NCBI GenBank assembly: GCA_943329075.2
Contig: CALQCM020000034.1
Coordinates: 1-48,711 of the forward strand
Origin: Chitinophaga pinensis
GTDB taxonomy: Bacteria > Pseudomonadota > Gammaproteobacteria > Burkholderiales > SG8-41
Length of the DNA: 48,711 nt
Direction of reading: 5' to 3'
Positions 18,955 through 28,481 of this stretch are shown here, piece after piece. The notes under the pieces were generated by a model. It ran no database searches. It saw only the letters and a program-made list of their open reading frames with translations, and had not been told where the DNA came from. Position 1 is the stretch's first letter. Every line of letters begins with the position of its first letter. A program made the translations under genes and the position numbers.

Positions 18955-19659
18955 TCATTCAAGAATTTCAATCGCCCCGCTGGCATTCACCGTTACCACG
19001 CTGGCCCCCGCTTCCATGTTGGGGGCAGCCACTTCCGGTGCCGCTGCCGCCATGCGTGCCGCCACCGCAAAACGCGGCTGCGGCGCGTTGTAACCATTGG
19101 CCACGTTCAGCCGCTGCAGTTTGTAGCCGCGTCCGGCAAGCGCCGTCCTCACAATCTCGGCGCGCGCCTTGAATGCGGCAATGGCCTCGTTGATCAATTC
19201 GTTCTCGACGCCGCGGCGCGCCTCCGGCGACACCGAAAAAGTCAAATTGCCGAGTTGCATGTTCACCTGCAATTTTCCGATCAGCGCGGAGGCCGCCTCA
19301 AAATCCCGGCTCTCGATGCGGATCTCGGCGCGGCCGCGCCAGCCCTGCAGCAGGCCGGCCTTGGCGTAGACCGGATAAGTCTGGTTATTGCCCGAGCGCA
19401 CGCGCACGTTTTTGTATTCTTTGGCGATACGCAGTGCGTCATTCACGCTTTTGTTCACGGCATTGGCCAGTGCCGACGGGCTGGCGTCACTGAGTTCGAC
19501 AAACAGCGTCGCGTTGAGCAGATCGTTCTGCACCTCGCGTTGCGCCTCGGCCTGCAGTTCGACACTGTTGTAACGCGGCGCCGGTTCGGCGGCGGTTGAT
19601 GCGAGGGCGGCCAGCGCACAACCGGCGGCAACGATGAGAGTCACTATTCGTTCAAGCAT
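18955..19659 (-). CDS. SIMPL domain (DUF541) periplasmic protein
   Basis: 234 residues from ATG 19659, with a signal peptide (MLERIVTLIVAAGCALAALA, cleavage near STAAE). The mature part fits SIMPL/DUF541 proteins: VELQAEAQREVQNDLLNATLFVE, then AVNKSVNDALRIAKEY and the ending VVTVNASGAIEIL. These proteins, such as YggE, are periplasmic, and their molecular role is unclear although some affect oxidative stress. Another ATG at 19692 adds 11 residues ahead of the signal peptide and is less likely. It is separated by 86 bp from the MFS gene. No feature is evident in 19660-19864. Confidence 0.86.
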   Translation of the reverse strand: MLERIVTLIVAAGCALAALASTAAEPAPRYNSVELQAEAQREVQNDLLNATLFVELSDASPSALANAVNKSVNDALRIAKEYKNVRVRSGNNQTYPVYAKAGLLQGWRGRAEIRIESRDFEAASALIGKLQVNMQLGNLTFSVSPEARRGVENELINEAIAAFKARAEIVRTALAGRGYKLQRLNVANGYNAPQPRFAVAARMAAAAPEVAAPNMEAGASVVTVNASGAIEILE

Positions 19660-19864
19660 GCTGTTCGGCCTCGGGTGGTTGGACAATTTCACCGCGTATC
19701 AACGTAGTTGCGCCCCGAACGGGGTGAAAATTCTCATTGGGTCGCACAATGATCGGTGCCCAACCCCTATGGTCTCATTATCATGCCGATCCGTGACAAC
19801 TGTTGTGCCCGAAAGGCGGGCGCGACGCGGTTGCGGGGCGCGCAGGCGAATTGACGCAGCAGTG

Positions 19865-20884
19865 TTATTCGCTGCCCTTGAGCCCGGCGCGCAGCACGAC
19901 CTTGCTCCAGCGCGCCAGTTCGCTGGCGTAAAACCGCTGCGCTTCTTCGATGCTCGAGGGATGCGGCTCGGTGCCGAGTTCAAGCAGGCGTTCCTTCACA
20001 GCCGGCAGGCCGAGGATGCGCACGACTTCCTGATTGAGTTTCGCCGCGGCCGCCGCCGGTGTGCCGGTGGTCACGGCAAACGAATACCAGCCGATGGCTT
20101 CGAAACCGGGCAACGCAGCTTCCGCGATCGTCGGCAGATCGGCGGCGAAGCTGACGCGTTTCGCACTGCTGACGGCGAGCCCGCGCAGGCGGCCCGCGCG
20201 CACCTGCGGCAAGGTCTGCAGTACCGTACCGAAAGTCATCGAGACCTGGCCGCCCATCATGTCGGTGAGCACGGGGCCGCCGCCTTTGTATGGCACATGC
20301 AGAAGGTCGATGCCGGCGGCGTCCTTGAACATCTCGCCGGCGAGATGGTTGGCCTGGCCGGTGCCGCTGGAAGCAAAGGTGATCTGCCCGGGTCGCGTTT
20401 TCGCCAGCGCGATCAGATCCTTCACCGTTTTGACCGGCAACGACGGATGCACCACCAGCAGGTAAGGGAAACGGATGCCCAGCGACACCGGTGCGAAATC
20501 GCGCAGCGGCGCGTAGTTCACTTTTTTGTAGAGCGTCGGATTGATGACGAACGCGGTGGTGGCAATCAGCAGCGTGTAGCCGTCGGCTGGCGCTTTCATT
20601 ACATATTCGATGCCGATCATGCTGCCGGCACCGCCGCGGTTTTCGGTGATCACCGGTTGCGCGAAGGTGTCGGACATGTGCTGGCTGACAATGCGCGCGA
20701 GGATGTCGGCGCCGCCGCCCGGTGGATAGGGCACGACGATGCGCAGCGGCCGCGACGGGAATGTTTCGCTTTTTGTCTGTGCTGCGCAATCACGCGGCGC
20801 TGCACAGAGCAGCCACGGCAGCGCGCCAAGCGCGCAGGCAATTCGCAGCATCCGCAGGCCTGCGGTGGTGTCGGCATTCCACAT
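19865..20884 (-). CDS. TctC/Bug family periplasmic solute receptor
   Basis: 339 residues. The signal peptide includes ACALGALPWLLCAAP and is followed by FPSRPLRIVVPYPPGGGADILARI, ENRGGAGSMIG, APADGYTL, HPSLPVKTVKDLIALAKTRPG, HVPYKGGGPVL and LPTIAEAALPGFE, all in the expected order. ATG 20884 lies two bases after the cupin stop (TGA TC ATG) and is taken as the start, though ATG 20851, directly before the hydrophobic core, is possible. Coupling to the cupin gene suggests that both act on the same compound. Confidence 0.93.
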   Translation of the reverse strand: MWNADTTAGLRMLRIACALGALPWLLCAAPRDCAAQTKSETFPSRPLRIVVPYPPGGGADILARIVSQHMSDTFAQPVITENRGGAGSMIGIEYVMKAPADGYTLLIATTAFVINPTLYKKVNYAPLRDFAPVSLGIRFPYLLVVHPSLPVKTVKDLIALAKTRPGQITFASSGTGQANHLAGEMFKDAAGIDLLHVPYKGGGPVLTDMMGGQVSMTFGTVLQTLPQVRAGRLRGLAVSSAKRVSFAADLPTIAEAALPGFEAIGWYSFAVTTGTPAAAAAKLNQEVVRILGLPAVKERLLELGTEPHPSSIEEAQRFYASELARWSKVVLRAGLKGSE

Positions 20885-20886
20885 GA

Positions 20887-21633
20887 TCAGGCGTTCTCGC
20901 GCGGAAACTGCAGCAGCAGCACTTCGAGCCCTTGGTCGCCGGCCCTGATCTCGAACGCCGCTTCGGCGGGTTCAAGCGCCATCATCGACCACAGCGGCAA
21001 ACTCGCGCCGTTGTAATCAAGGCTGCCGTTGACGACGAACAGATAAAGCCCGCCGGCGCTCCGCGGGTCCGGCGTCATGGCGGTCATGCCGGCGCCGAGG
21101 CGCAGGAGCTGCGCCGACAAACCGTCGTCGTAGGTCTCTGCATACGCCGGTTCGCACGACATCACGCTGCGGTGTTGCAGCACCGGTGCGGTCGACAGCA
21201 CCAGTGGCGCCGAGAGCAGGTTGCGCCGCCGGCTCGGTTGCAACTGTTCGCGATAGCCGGGCTTGTTCAGATAGACCGGCGCCGAACCATAACCTTCCAT
21301 GCGCATCGCAAAAAAGGTTAGCCCCTGCGCGCCGGCAACCACCGGGCCATAGGCGGTGTGGTGGTCCTTGAATTGAACAACGAGGGGCTGCACGTCGTGT
21401 CGCGCCATCTTTCCGCAGCCGCCGGTAAAGATCTGGAACTGTGCTGTGCCGTGAAAGTGCGGCAGGATGGTTTCATCCGGTGCCATGTCTGTCACCAGCG
21501 CATGCACGCCGCGCGCAGCCGCGGTCGTCGTGTCGCGCGGGCCGAAATATTCGGCGCTCCAGTGCGTCATCCCGGTGCCGCGCGAGCTTACCGCCTGGCG
21601 CGTCGTTGCGCTGCCGTTTTTCGTGTAGATCAT
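20887..21633 (-). CDS. Cupin-like protein
   Basis: 248 residues from ATG 21633, which has a GGGGGAA ribosome site 8 bases ahead; the in-frame extension upstream is arginine-rich and lacks support. The first half contains a cupin-type metal motif (DETILPHFHGTAQFQIFTGG, His at HFH plus a downstream His in KDHHTAYGPV). The second half reads like a second barrel (GGLYLFVVNGSLDYNG, LPLWSMMALEP). Bicupins may be dioxygenases, isomerases or sugar-acid binders. It forms a two-gene operon with the Bug receptor and is divergent from the Gfo/Idh/MocA gene across 182 bp. Confidence 0.75.
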   Translation of the reverse strand: MIYTKNGSATTRQAVSSRGTGMTHWSAEYFGPRDTTTAAARGVHALVTDMAPDETILPHFHGTAQFQIFTGGCGKMARHDVQPLVVQFKDHHTAYGPVVAGAQGLTFFAMRMEGYGSAPVYLNKPGYREQLQPSRRRNLLSAPLVLSTAPVLQHRSVMSCEPAYAETYDDGLSAQLLRLGAGMTAMTPDPRSAGGLYLFVVNGSLDYNGASLPLWSMMALEPAEAAFEIRAGDQGLEVLLLQFPRENA

Positions 21634-21815
21634 GCTGCTGTTCCCCCGCTGCGGGCGCCTGAACACGCGTCTGGCACCTCGAATGCCGCGATGATACTTC
21701 AATCGCCGTCGCCGCGATGGCGCGCCGCCGCGTGCCGACGGCGGCGCGCGATGCGACAATAGCGGTCAGAAAAACGCGCCTGCACTTGCGGGCGGGAATT
21801 CCGTGAGGAGAAAAA

Positions 21816-22892
21816 ATGGATACGCGTGATCTCGGCATCGCAGTTGTGGGTTCCGGCCGCATTGGCTCGCTGCGGGCGCAAATGGCGGCCCAGCATCCGG
21901 CGGTGAAATTTCTCGCCGTTTCCGATCTGAGTGCCGATCGTGCCGCCGCGCTGGCCGAAAAGGCGGGTGCGGATTTTTCGTCGGCCGACAACATGGCAGT
22001 GATCGCGCACCCGCAGGTCAACGCGGTGATTGTGTCCACCAGCGAACACGAACACTTGCTGCCGGTACTGCAGGCGCTCGAGCTCGGCAAACCGGTGCTG
22101 GTGGAAAAACCCATCGCACTCACACTCGCCGATGCCGACCAGATCATCGCCAAGGCCGAGGCCACCGGCACGCCGCTCTACGTCGGGTATGCGCAGCGCT
22201 TCAAGCGGCGTTATCTGTCGGCCAAGGACCAGATTCTCGCCGGGCGCGTTGGCGACATCACCGCACTGACCGGCCGCGCCTGCAACACGCGCGCGCAGGG
22301 CATCGAAATACTGAAACGCTCGGCGACCGCGACGCCGGTCGTCGATGTGCTGACTTACTGGGTCGATGTGGCCGGCTGGTTTCTCGAAGGCATACGCCCG
22401 TGCGAAGTGACGGCCCGCGGCCACGGCACGGTGTTTCGCGAAGCCGGCTTTGATGTCAACGATGCGACCTTTGCACTCATCACGTATGAAAGCGGCGCTG
22501 TCGTCAATCTCGGCGTTTACTTCGCACTGCCCTCGCACGCGCCGCAGCTCGGCATGGGCGTGCGCATCGAAGTCTATGGCTCGGAAGGTTCGCTGATTCT
22601 GAACGATGACCACACCGACGAGCTGCTGATCACCAACAAAGGCATACCGCATGCCTACATCCCCGACCTGCAGTTCAAGACCGCCTTCCTGTCGTCTTCG
22701 ACGCCCGGCAACTGGCATCTGGGCGACTACTGGGGCCCGGTCGCCGATGAATCGCGGGTCTGGCTTGACCACCTGTCGCGCAACCGCCCGTGCCCGATGG
22801 CCACCGCGCGCGAGGCGCGACAGACGCTCGAAATCACGCTCGCGATCGAAGAGTCCGCGCGCACCGGTCAGACCATCCGGCTCGGCAATTGA
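21816..22892 (+). CDS. Gfo/Idh/MocA family NAD(P)-dependent oxidoreductase
   Basis: 358 residues. The Rossmann motif VVGSGRIGSLRA begins at about residue 9, the acidic SDLS end follows, and the family motif VEKPIAL is near residue 97 with the catalytic Lys. The second alpha/beta domain carries GRACNTRAQG and a DVLTYWVDVAGWFLEG block like inositol dehydrogenases (DxxxHxxDxxxW), where the His is replaced by Trp. The likely substrate is a polyol or sugar, but the altered His makes even this tentative. A strong GTGAGGAG site precedes the ATG. Confidence 0.9.
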   Translation: MDTRDLGIAVVGSGRIGSLRAQMAAQHPAVKFLAVSDLSADRAAALAEKAGADFSSADNMAVIAHPQVNAVIVSTSEHEHLLPVLQALELGKPVLVEKPIALTLADADQIIAKAEATGTPLYVGYAQRFKRRYLSAKDQILAGRVGDITALTGRACNTRAQGIEILKRSATATPVVDVLTYWVDVAGWFLEGIRPCEVTARGHGTVFREAGFDVNDATFALITYESGAVVNLGVYFALPSHAPQLGMGVRIEVYGSEGSLILNDDHTDELLITNKGIPHAYIPDLQFKTAFLSSSTPGNWHLGDYWGPVADESRVWLDHLSRNRPCPMATAREARQTLEITLAIEESARTGQTIRLGN

Positions 22893-22967
22893 GAATAAGA
22901 GCCAACACGCCGGCCGCCGGTATTTGGCCGTAAACTAACGCCACTCAATACTGTCAGGCACATCACC

Positions 22968-23213
22968 ATGCCCATCTTCGAATACCAATGCAGTGGCTGT
23001 GGCAAGGAATTCGAAAAGCTCGTGCGCAGTTCCTCGCCAGCGCCGGAATGCCCCGCCTGCAGCAGCACCAATCTGCAGAAAAAGATTTCAACGTTTTCCT
23101 CAACCTCGCGTTCGGCCTTCGGGGCGGTGTCGAGTTCCGCCTCGCTTGAAACGCTGCCGGCGGGTTGCCAGGGTTGCGGCAGCCCGGATGGCCCGGGATC
23201 CTGCCAGTATTAG
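22968..23213 (+). CDS. FmdB-type zinc ribbon protein
   Basis: 81 residues starting MPIFEYQCSGCGKEFEKLV, the classic start of the FmdB/CxxC regulatory-protein family (PF09723). Two CxxC pairs (CSGC, CPAC) would bind one zinc. The tail adds two more cysteine pairs (CQGC and a terminal Cys) as is common in these proteins. Function is generally unknown; FmdB was named for regulation of amide metabolism in Methylophilus. It lies 75 bp after the oxidoreductase and 67 bp before the monooxygenase. Confidence 0.88.
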   Translation: MPIFEYQCSGCGKEFEKLVRSSSPAPECPACSSTNLQKKISTFSSTSRSAFGAVSSSASLETLPAGCQGCGSPDGPGSCQY

Positions 23214-23280
23214 CCGGCGTCGCGTCGTGCGCTTCGTTGCTCAATAAACACGCAGTCAATTCAGTCAACGCAGCGGCGCG

Positions 23281-24489
23281 ATGCCTCCAGTCCTGAACGA
23301 CATCATCATTATCGGCGGCTCCCACGCCGGGCTCTTTGCCGCCATTGCCTTGCAGAACGCGGGGTTTCGCGTGCGTGTCTTCGAGCGCGCGCCCGAAACG
23401 CTGCGCGGCACCGGTGCCGGCATCCGCGTGCAGCCGCTGCTCGCCGACCTGCTGCAGCGCGAAGCGCAGATCGACCCCGCCCGGTTCGCCACGCACACGC
23501 ATTTCGACCGTCATCTTGCGCCGCGCCGCGACAGCATGCAAAACCGCATCGTCTACGAGAAGGCCGAGGACGGCGACTTTGCCTCCTGGGGCAGTCTCTA
23601 CCGCGCACTGCTCAAGCGCTTTGGCGACGACAATTATTTTTGCGGCGAGAGCTGTGTCGGTACGCGCGAAGTGGCCGACAAGGTTGAGGTGAATTTTGCA
23701 GGAGGCCTCTGCGAAACCGCCGATCTCGTTGTGTTCGCTGATGGCATCGCCTCGACAGGCCGCCACCAGCTCAACCCGTCGGCGCGCCTGCAATACGCGG
23801 GCTACGTGGCGTGGCGCGGCATGGTGGCAGAGGCCGAACTCAGCGCGGAGACGCGTGCGCTGCTCAAGGATGCGCGTATTTTCATCGTGCCGGAATTGAG
23901 CCACGCCATACTCTATCCGGTGCCCGGCGAACCCGGCATCGATGGCGCGGGTGAAGTGCGCATCAACGCCATCTGGTATCGCAATGTCGATGCGCGTTCC
24001 GACCTCGATGCGTTGATGACTGATCGCGAAGGCACGCACCGCGCGACCTCGATCAGAGCCGGGCTGATGAAAAAGCGTTACATCGACCAGTTCCGCCGCG
24101 CCGTCGAAGCGGAACTGCCGCCCGCGGCAGTCGAAGTGTTCGCGCGCTCGGAACCGTTTGTCACCACCATCAACGATGTCGAACCCTCACGCATGGTGTT
24201 TGGCCGGCAAGTGCTGGTCGGTGACGCGGCCGCCGCCACGCGCCCGCATGTCAGCGCCTCTACCGCGCGTGCCATGCGCGCCGCCTGGGGACTGGCCGCC
24301 GCATTAAGCGCCGCCAAAAGCGCCGGCGACATCGCGGCAAACCTCGCCGCCTGGGAACGCGAACACGTCGCCATCGCGCAGGAATTCACCGACCGCGGCC
24401 GCATGATCGGCAGCCGCCTGCAGGTCGAGGGCACATTCGTGCCGGGGGCGCCGGAACTGACGCAGATCACCATGCCGGTGGAGCGCTAA
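23281..24489 (+). CDS. FAD-dependent monooxygenase, 2,6-dihydroxypyridine 3-monooxygenase-like
   Basis: 402 residues. The N-terminal dinucleotide fold IIIIGGSHAGLFAAIAL is followed by the ERA acidic end. The DG motif region reads ADLVVFADGIAS and the second FAD motif is RQVLVGDAAAATRPHVSAST. The RPHVSAST ending and the medium length resemble dihydroxypyridine hydroxylase from nicotinate/nicotine breakdown rather than salicylate hydroxylases. It would hydroxylate an aromatic or N-heteroaromatic ring using NAD(P)H and O2. Substrate is inferred only from similarity remembered by motif. The neighbour on its 3' side is convergent. Confidence 0.87.
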   Translation: MPPVLNDIIIIGGSHAGLFAAIALQNAGFRVRVFERAPETLRGTGAGIRVQPLLADLLQREAQIDPARFATHTHFDRHLAPRRDSMQNRIVYEKAEDGDFASWGSLYRALLKRFGDDNYFCGESCVGTREVADKVEVNFAGGLCETADLVVFADGIASTGRHQLNPSARLQYAGYVAWRGMVAEAELSAETRALLKDARIFIVPELSHAILYPVPGEPGIDGAGEVRINAIWYRNVDARSDLDALMTDREGTHRATSIRAGLMKKRYIDQFRRAVEAELPPAAVEVFARSEPFVTTINDVEPSRMVFGRQVLVGDAAAATRPHVSASTARAMRAAWGLAAALSAAKSAGDIAANLAAWEREHVAIAQEFTDRGRMIGSRLQVEGTFVPGAPELTQITMPVER

Positions 24490-24560
24490 GGCGGCCGTCG
24501 TTTCGCGCAGATCAACGCCGTTGTTTCACGCGGACAGTCGAATCCATCGCGGGTTGCGTG

Positions 24561-25538
24561 TTACTCCGGTTGCACGCCGGCCCACTTCGCCACTTCGGTC
24601 CATTTGACGACTTCCTGCTGAAAGAACGCCGCAAATGCCACCGGCGTGCTGCCGACGATCTCGCCGCCTTCGGCGACCAGCCGCGCTTTCAGTTCGGGCC
24701 GCGCCAGCGCTTTCACTACGGCGCTGTGCAAGGTGTTGATGATGGCATCCGGCGTCGCCGCCGGCGCGAAGAAGCCGTGCCATTGCAGCGCTTCGTAATC
24801 GCGCACGCCCTGTTCCTGCATCGTCGGCAGGTCGGGGAACACCGGCGAACGTTTGCGGCTCGATACGGCGAGCAGATGCAGTTTGCCGCTCGCCACGTGT
24901 GCCTGCACCAGTGGTGGCACCAGAAACGACATTTGCGTCTCGCCGGAAATCACCGAGGTGAGTGAGGGCGCGGCGCCGCGATAGGGCACGTGGCGCGTGT
25001 CGATGCCGGCGCTGGCGTTGAGCAGCACCATGGTGAAATGTCCGCTGTTGCCGATACCCGACGAACTGTAAGTGAGCGTGCCGGGCTTGGCCTTGGCCAG
25101 GGCAATAAGACCCTTGACGTTTTTGACCGGCAACGACGGATGGACTGCCAGCACCAGCGGAATGGAAATGCTCATCGAGATCGGCCGCAGGTCGCGCTGC
25201 GCATCGAAGTGCAGGTTCTTCGACAGCACCTTGCTTACCGCGATGGGCGAGGGCGTATACAGCAGAGTGTAACCATCGGGCGGCGCCTTCACCACAAACT
25301 CGGTGCCGATATTGCCGGCGGCACCGCTACGGTTGTCGACGATGATTTGTTTGTCGAACTGGCGGCCCATGTCCTGTGAAATCGCGCGCGCAAAAAGATC
25401 GGTGCCGCCGCCCGGCGGGTAGCCGACCACCAGCGTGATGTTTTTGAGCGGATAGTTTTGTGCCGCGGCAGAGGCGGCGAGCAGCGCTACGGTGATTGCG
25501 ACCAACTTACGGGTAAACCGGTATGCAACTGCGGTCAT
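24561..25538 (-). CDS. TctC/Bug family periplasmic solute receptor
   Basis: 325 residues. The basic n-region (AYRFTRK) and hydrophobic core are followed by ASAAAQ and NYPLKNITLVVGYPPGGGTDLFARA. The blocks DNRSGAAGNIG, APPDGYTL, HPSLPVKNVKGLIALAKAKPG, HVPYRGAAPSL and LPTMQEQGVRDYE complete the family pattern. Three ATGs cluster at 25550, 25541 and 25538; the last was chosen because GGAG lies 6 bases ahead and it makes a TGATG overlap with the upstream stop. It is the last gene of the operon with the UGSC-like protein and CoA-transferase. Confidence 0.93.
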   Translation of the reverse strand: MTAVAYRFTRKLVAITVALLAASAAAQNYPLKNITLVVGYPPGGGTDLFARAISQDMGRQFDKQIIVDNRSGAAGNIGTEFVVKAPPDGYTLLYTPSPIAVSKVLSKNLHFDAQRDLRPISMSISIPLVLAVHPSLPVKNVKGLIALAKAKPGTLTYSSSGIGNSGHFTMVLLNASAGIDTRHVPYRGAAPSLTSVISGETQMSFLVPPLVQAHVASGKLHLLAVSSRKRSPVFPDLPTMQEQGVRDYEALQWHGFFAPAATPDAIINTLHSAVVKALARPELKARLVAEGGEIVGSTPVAFAAFFQQEVVKWTEVAKWAGVQPE

Positions 25539-27253
25539 CATGTTCTCCATCGAAACTGTTCAAGCGATTTTGCGAAATTGCCATCCGGCAGGCGGATGGC
25601 TGCGTAGACCGGGTCGCTGTTCAGGGCCCACGGCAGGATCACCGCGGAATGCCCGCCTTTGCCGCCGGCGACGACAATTTCCACATCCTCGGGTGAGCGC
25701 GTTACTTTGTGCAATCCCGCCGCGCCGTCCTTCGGTCCGATGCCGGCAAGGCCGCGCCGCGAGACCTGCGCGCGCGAAATGCCGGCGGACGCGTGAATTT
25801 CATTGCGCAGGCGGTGTTTGTCGTAACCGCTGTCGAGCAGCAGGCGCGCGTGATCCGGGTTCAGCATCAGCACCAGGCAGCCCGGGGCGTAGGCATTATT
25901 GCTGCCGAGCGTCGTGCAGCAATCGATGATGGTTTCCAGCAGTCCTGCGGCGCGCGTGCTCGCGAGGTCCATGACGGCGTGCGGCGCCTCGGCTTTCAGC
26001 ACCAGTACCATGGTGGCCCGCGGGTCGTATTGTTCTTCGTGCATCAGCGGCCATGGACTCAGCGTCGCATCCTCGCCCATGCAATATGAAAATTCCGCCG
26101 GCGACGACAGGCAGGCGAGGTCGGCGTGGCCGGGCACCGAACGGCAGACATTCAGCAGTGCCAGATTGACGGCGCGGCCGATCGTCGCATTGGCGCGAAA
26201 GCCCGGGCCGAGACAACCCTGGCCGCCGTGCATGCCGATGCGGCCGGCGAGCGGCCCGCTCGCCAGCACAAAATGCCCGCCGCTGAATGAAGTGGTCACC
26301 GCCTGCAGCAGGCCGTATTGCGGCTGGGCAATCGCGCGCAAGGCCGTCAGCACCACCGGCGCGTATTCTTCGCGGCAGCCCGCCATCACCGCGGCAATCA
26401 ACGCATCTCTGACCGTCAACGGCGTGCCGCTGGGGCCGATGCCTTCAAAGATGATTTCGTCGAGCGCGAAGGGGCAATACTCGCGCATGTTTTCCAGGCG
26501 CGCCGCGGTTGGCGGCACAAAGGGCAGTCCGTCGCCGATGTGCAGGTTTTCAAAACGCTCGTAAACCGCATCGAGGTGCGCGCTGCTGCCTGCAGGATGC
26601 GATGCCGAATCTTCCGGTGCGGCAACATCCGCTGCGGACGGCCGGGCATCGACGTCGTATTCGACGCGCGCCAGCGCCTCAAGCGCAGCCCCGTTGCTGC
26701 TCAACATGCCGATCAGCGTCGGCACGCAGGCCTCCGCCAGAGGCGCGACCGTTTCCTCGTTGCTGGCGTGATACAAGTCAAATGGAATCAGGCACAACGA
26801 TCCGGCGCGATAGTAGGCGTGCGCAACGCAGAGTTGTGAACCCGGCCCCGCAGTCAGACACGCCGTCGGGATGCCAAGACGCTCCAGTTCGATGGTGAGC
26901 GCGACCATGGCCGGACTGACGCCCATGTCGGCGAGTGCGATGACGGCGCCAATCACCTTCATTGCCTGAAAGCGGCGCGCCAGTGCGGCAATATCGGCGC
27001 TGGTTTTGCCGCGTATGGTTTCGCGGTAATCGAGAAAATTGGCAATGCCACGCTGCTGCAGACCTGCTTTGATCCGGGCGAATATCGCGCCGTAATGACC
27101 GACATCCATCTTCAGGTTGTCGTAGAAGAGCAGTGTGCCGCCGGCAAGGCGCGCCTGATCCGGCCGTGCCGCCAGTGTGAGGCGAACAAGTTCCAGCCGG
27201 CCGCGCGGATCGAGCAGGGGATCGGGTTCGCTGGAGGAGTGCATGATCGTCAT
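25538..27253 (-). CDS. Two-domain protein with UGSC-like N-terminal domain
   Basis: 571 residues in two parts. Residues about 38-140 resemble UGSC (seleno)protein domains: LLFYDNLKMDVGHYG, then VIGAVIALADMGVSPAMV and ELERLGIPTACLTAGP. The redox Sec/Cys-Gly-Ser-Cys site of that family appears as Met-Gly-Val-Ser (110-113), so the redox residues are absent. A linker rich in Ala/Ser/Asp (about 200-228) leads to a second domain starting VYERFENLHIGDGLPFVPPT, with several Gly-rich blocks (FSGGHFVLASGPLAGRIGMHGGQGCLGPGF). I recall similar GDGLP-type proteins near UGSC and Bug genes but cannot name a function. The upstream CoA-transferase gene ends 28 bp before it. No in-frame selenocysteine codon. 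Confidence 0.7.
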   Translation of the reverse strand: MTIMHSSSEPDPLLDPRGRLELVRLTLAARPDQARLAGGTLLFYDNLKMDVGHYGAIFARIKAGLQQRGIANFLDYRETIRGKTSADIAALARRFQAMKVIGAVIALADMGVSPAMVALTIELERLGIPTACLTAGPGSQLCVAHAYYRAGSLCLIPFDLYHASNEETVAPLAEACVPTLIGMLSSNGAALEALARVEYDVDARPSAADVAAPEDSASHPAGSSAHLDAVYERFENLHIGDGLPFVPPTAARLENMREYCPFALDEIIFEGIGPSGTPLTVRDALIAAVMAGCREEYAPVVLTALRAIAQPQYGLLQAVTTSFSGGHFVLASGPLAGRIGMHGGQGCLGPGFRANATIGRAVNLALLNVCRSVPGHADLACLSSPAEFSYCMGEDATLSPWPLMHEEQYDPRATMVLVLKAEAPHAVMDLASTRAAGLLETIIDCCTTLGSNNAYAPGCLVLMLNPDHARLLLDSGYDKHRLRNEIHASAGISRAQVSRRGLAGIGPKDGAAGLHKVTRSPEDVEIVVAGGKGGHSAVILPWALNSDPVYAAIRLPDGNFAKSLEQFRWRT

Positions 27254-27281
27254 TGTCTGCGCTTTGTTGCGCAGTGTCGTC

Positions 27282-28481
27282 TTATTCGATGGCGAACGCG
27301 CTGCCGGAACGCAGAAAGCCTGCGACCTCTGCTGTGTTGAAACCGAACTCGGCGAGCACTTCGCGCGTGTGCTGGCCGCGCGCCGGCGCCGGCCGCGCCG
27401 CGCCGAAGTATTCGCCGTCGATGCGGATCGGGTTGCCCATCATGCGCGCGACGCCTTCCAGATGTGAGTCGAGCAGCGGCAGGCAGGCCGCGAGGTCTGT
27501 GTCGGCGATGATGTCGGCGAAACTGTTGACGGGGCCGCACAAAATATCGGCAGCGCGCAAAGCGGTGATCCAGAATTCCGCCGGCTTTGTTTTGAAAATC
27601 GGCGCGATGATTGCATCGAGCGCCGCGCGATGTTCGACCCGCAAGGCGTTCGATTTGAAGCGCGCGTCATCGGCCAGCGCCGGCAGATCGAGTGCTGCGC
27701 AGAGTTTCTTCCAGTGCGCATCGCGCAGGATGGCGACGGTGATGAAACGGCCGCCGGCGACTGCGAAAGCGCCGGCCGGCGCATGCTGCGCATTCTGGTT
27801 GCCGTGGCGCTGCGGCAGGCGCCCGCTGGCGAGGTAATCGGTGAAGGTGACGTTCATCAGCGCCATCGCCGCCGCCATCAGGCTGACGTCGATCTGCCGG
27901 CCGCCCTGTCCGGACAGCCGGCCGTAGAGGGCGGCGAGCACCGCCTGCACTGCGTTGTTTGCCGCTGAGAGATCGATCAGCGGAAAGCCCACGCGCAGCG
28001 GCGGACCATCCGCTTCGCCGACCAGATTCATCACGCCGCTCAGTGCCTGCAATACGGTATCGCTGGCGGGAAATTGCGCATAGGCGCCGTCCTGCCCGAA
28101 GCCGGAGATCGTGCAGTAAATCAGATCGGCACGCAGCGTTTTGCAATGCGCGTAATCGAGCCCAAGTTTCGCCATGACGCCGGCGCGAAAGTTCGACAGC
28201 AGAACATCCGCCTGCGAAACCATGCGTTCGATGATGCGCAGGCCGTCCGGCGTGCCGACATCAATGCTGATATCGCGTTTGTTGCGGTTGAGCGCGATGA
28301 ACTGCGTGCTGCCGATGTTGCCGACGCTGTGTTGGCCCGCTGTGCGCGACCAGTCGCCTTCGGCGCGCTCGACCTTGATGACGTTCGCACCCATGTCGCC
28401 GAGCAAGGACGCGGCATAGGGGCCAGCCACGCCTTCGGTCATGTCGATGACGGTAATTTTCGATAGCACGCCACTGCTCAT
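27282..28481 (-). CDS. CaiB/BaiF family (class III) CoA-transferase
   Basis: 399 residues. Family blocks include VIDMTEGVAGPYAASLLGDMGANVIKVE, GDWSRTAG, LNRNKRDISID, RADLIYCTISGFGQDG and the catalytic Asp at about residue 170 in FPLIDLSAANNA, matching Asp169 of formyl-CoA transferase. Such enzymes move CoA from a donor thioester to a carboxylic acid, a likely activation step for a solute taken up by the flanking Bug receptors. Its ATG overlaps the upstream Bug stop as ATGA. Donor and acceptor are unknown. Confidence 0.92.
   Translation of the reverse strand: MSSGVLSKITVIDMTEGVAGPYAASLLGDMGANVIKVERAEGDWSRTAGQHSVGNIGSTQFIALNRNKRDISIDVGTPDGLRIIERMVSQADVLLSNFRAGVMAKLGLDYAHCKTLRADLIYCTISGFGQDGAYAQFPASDTVLQALSGVMNLVGEADGPPLRVGFPLIDLSAANNAVQAVLAALYGRLSGQGGRQIDVSLMAAAMALMNVTFTDYLASGRLPQRHGNQNAQHAPAGAFAVAGGRFITVAILRDAHWKKLCAALDLPALADDARFKSNALRVEHRAALDAIIAPIFKTKPAEFWITALRAADILCGPVNSFADIIADTDLAACLPLLDSHLEGVARMMGNPIRIDGEYFGAARPAPARGQHTREVLAEFGFNTAEVAGFLRSGSAFAIE

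Noticed and set aside
25538..27253. Selenocysteine at the UGSC position
   Set aside because: The codon at the aligned position is ATG (Met); there is no in-frame TGA in the gene.
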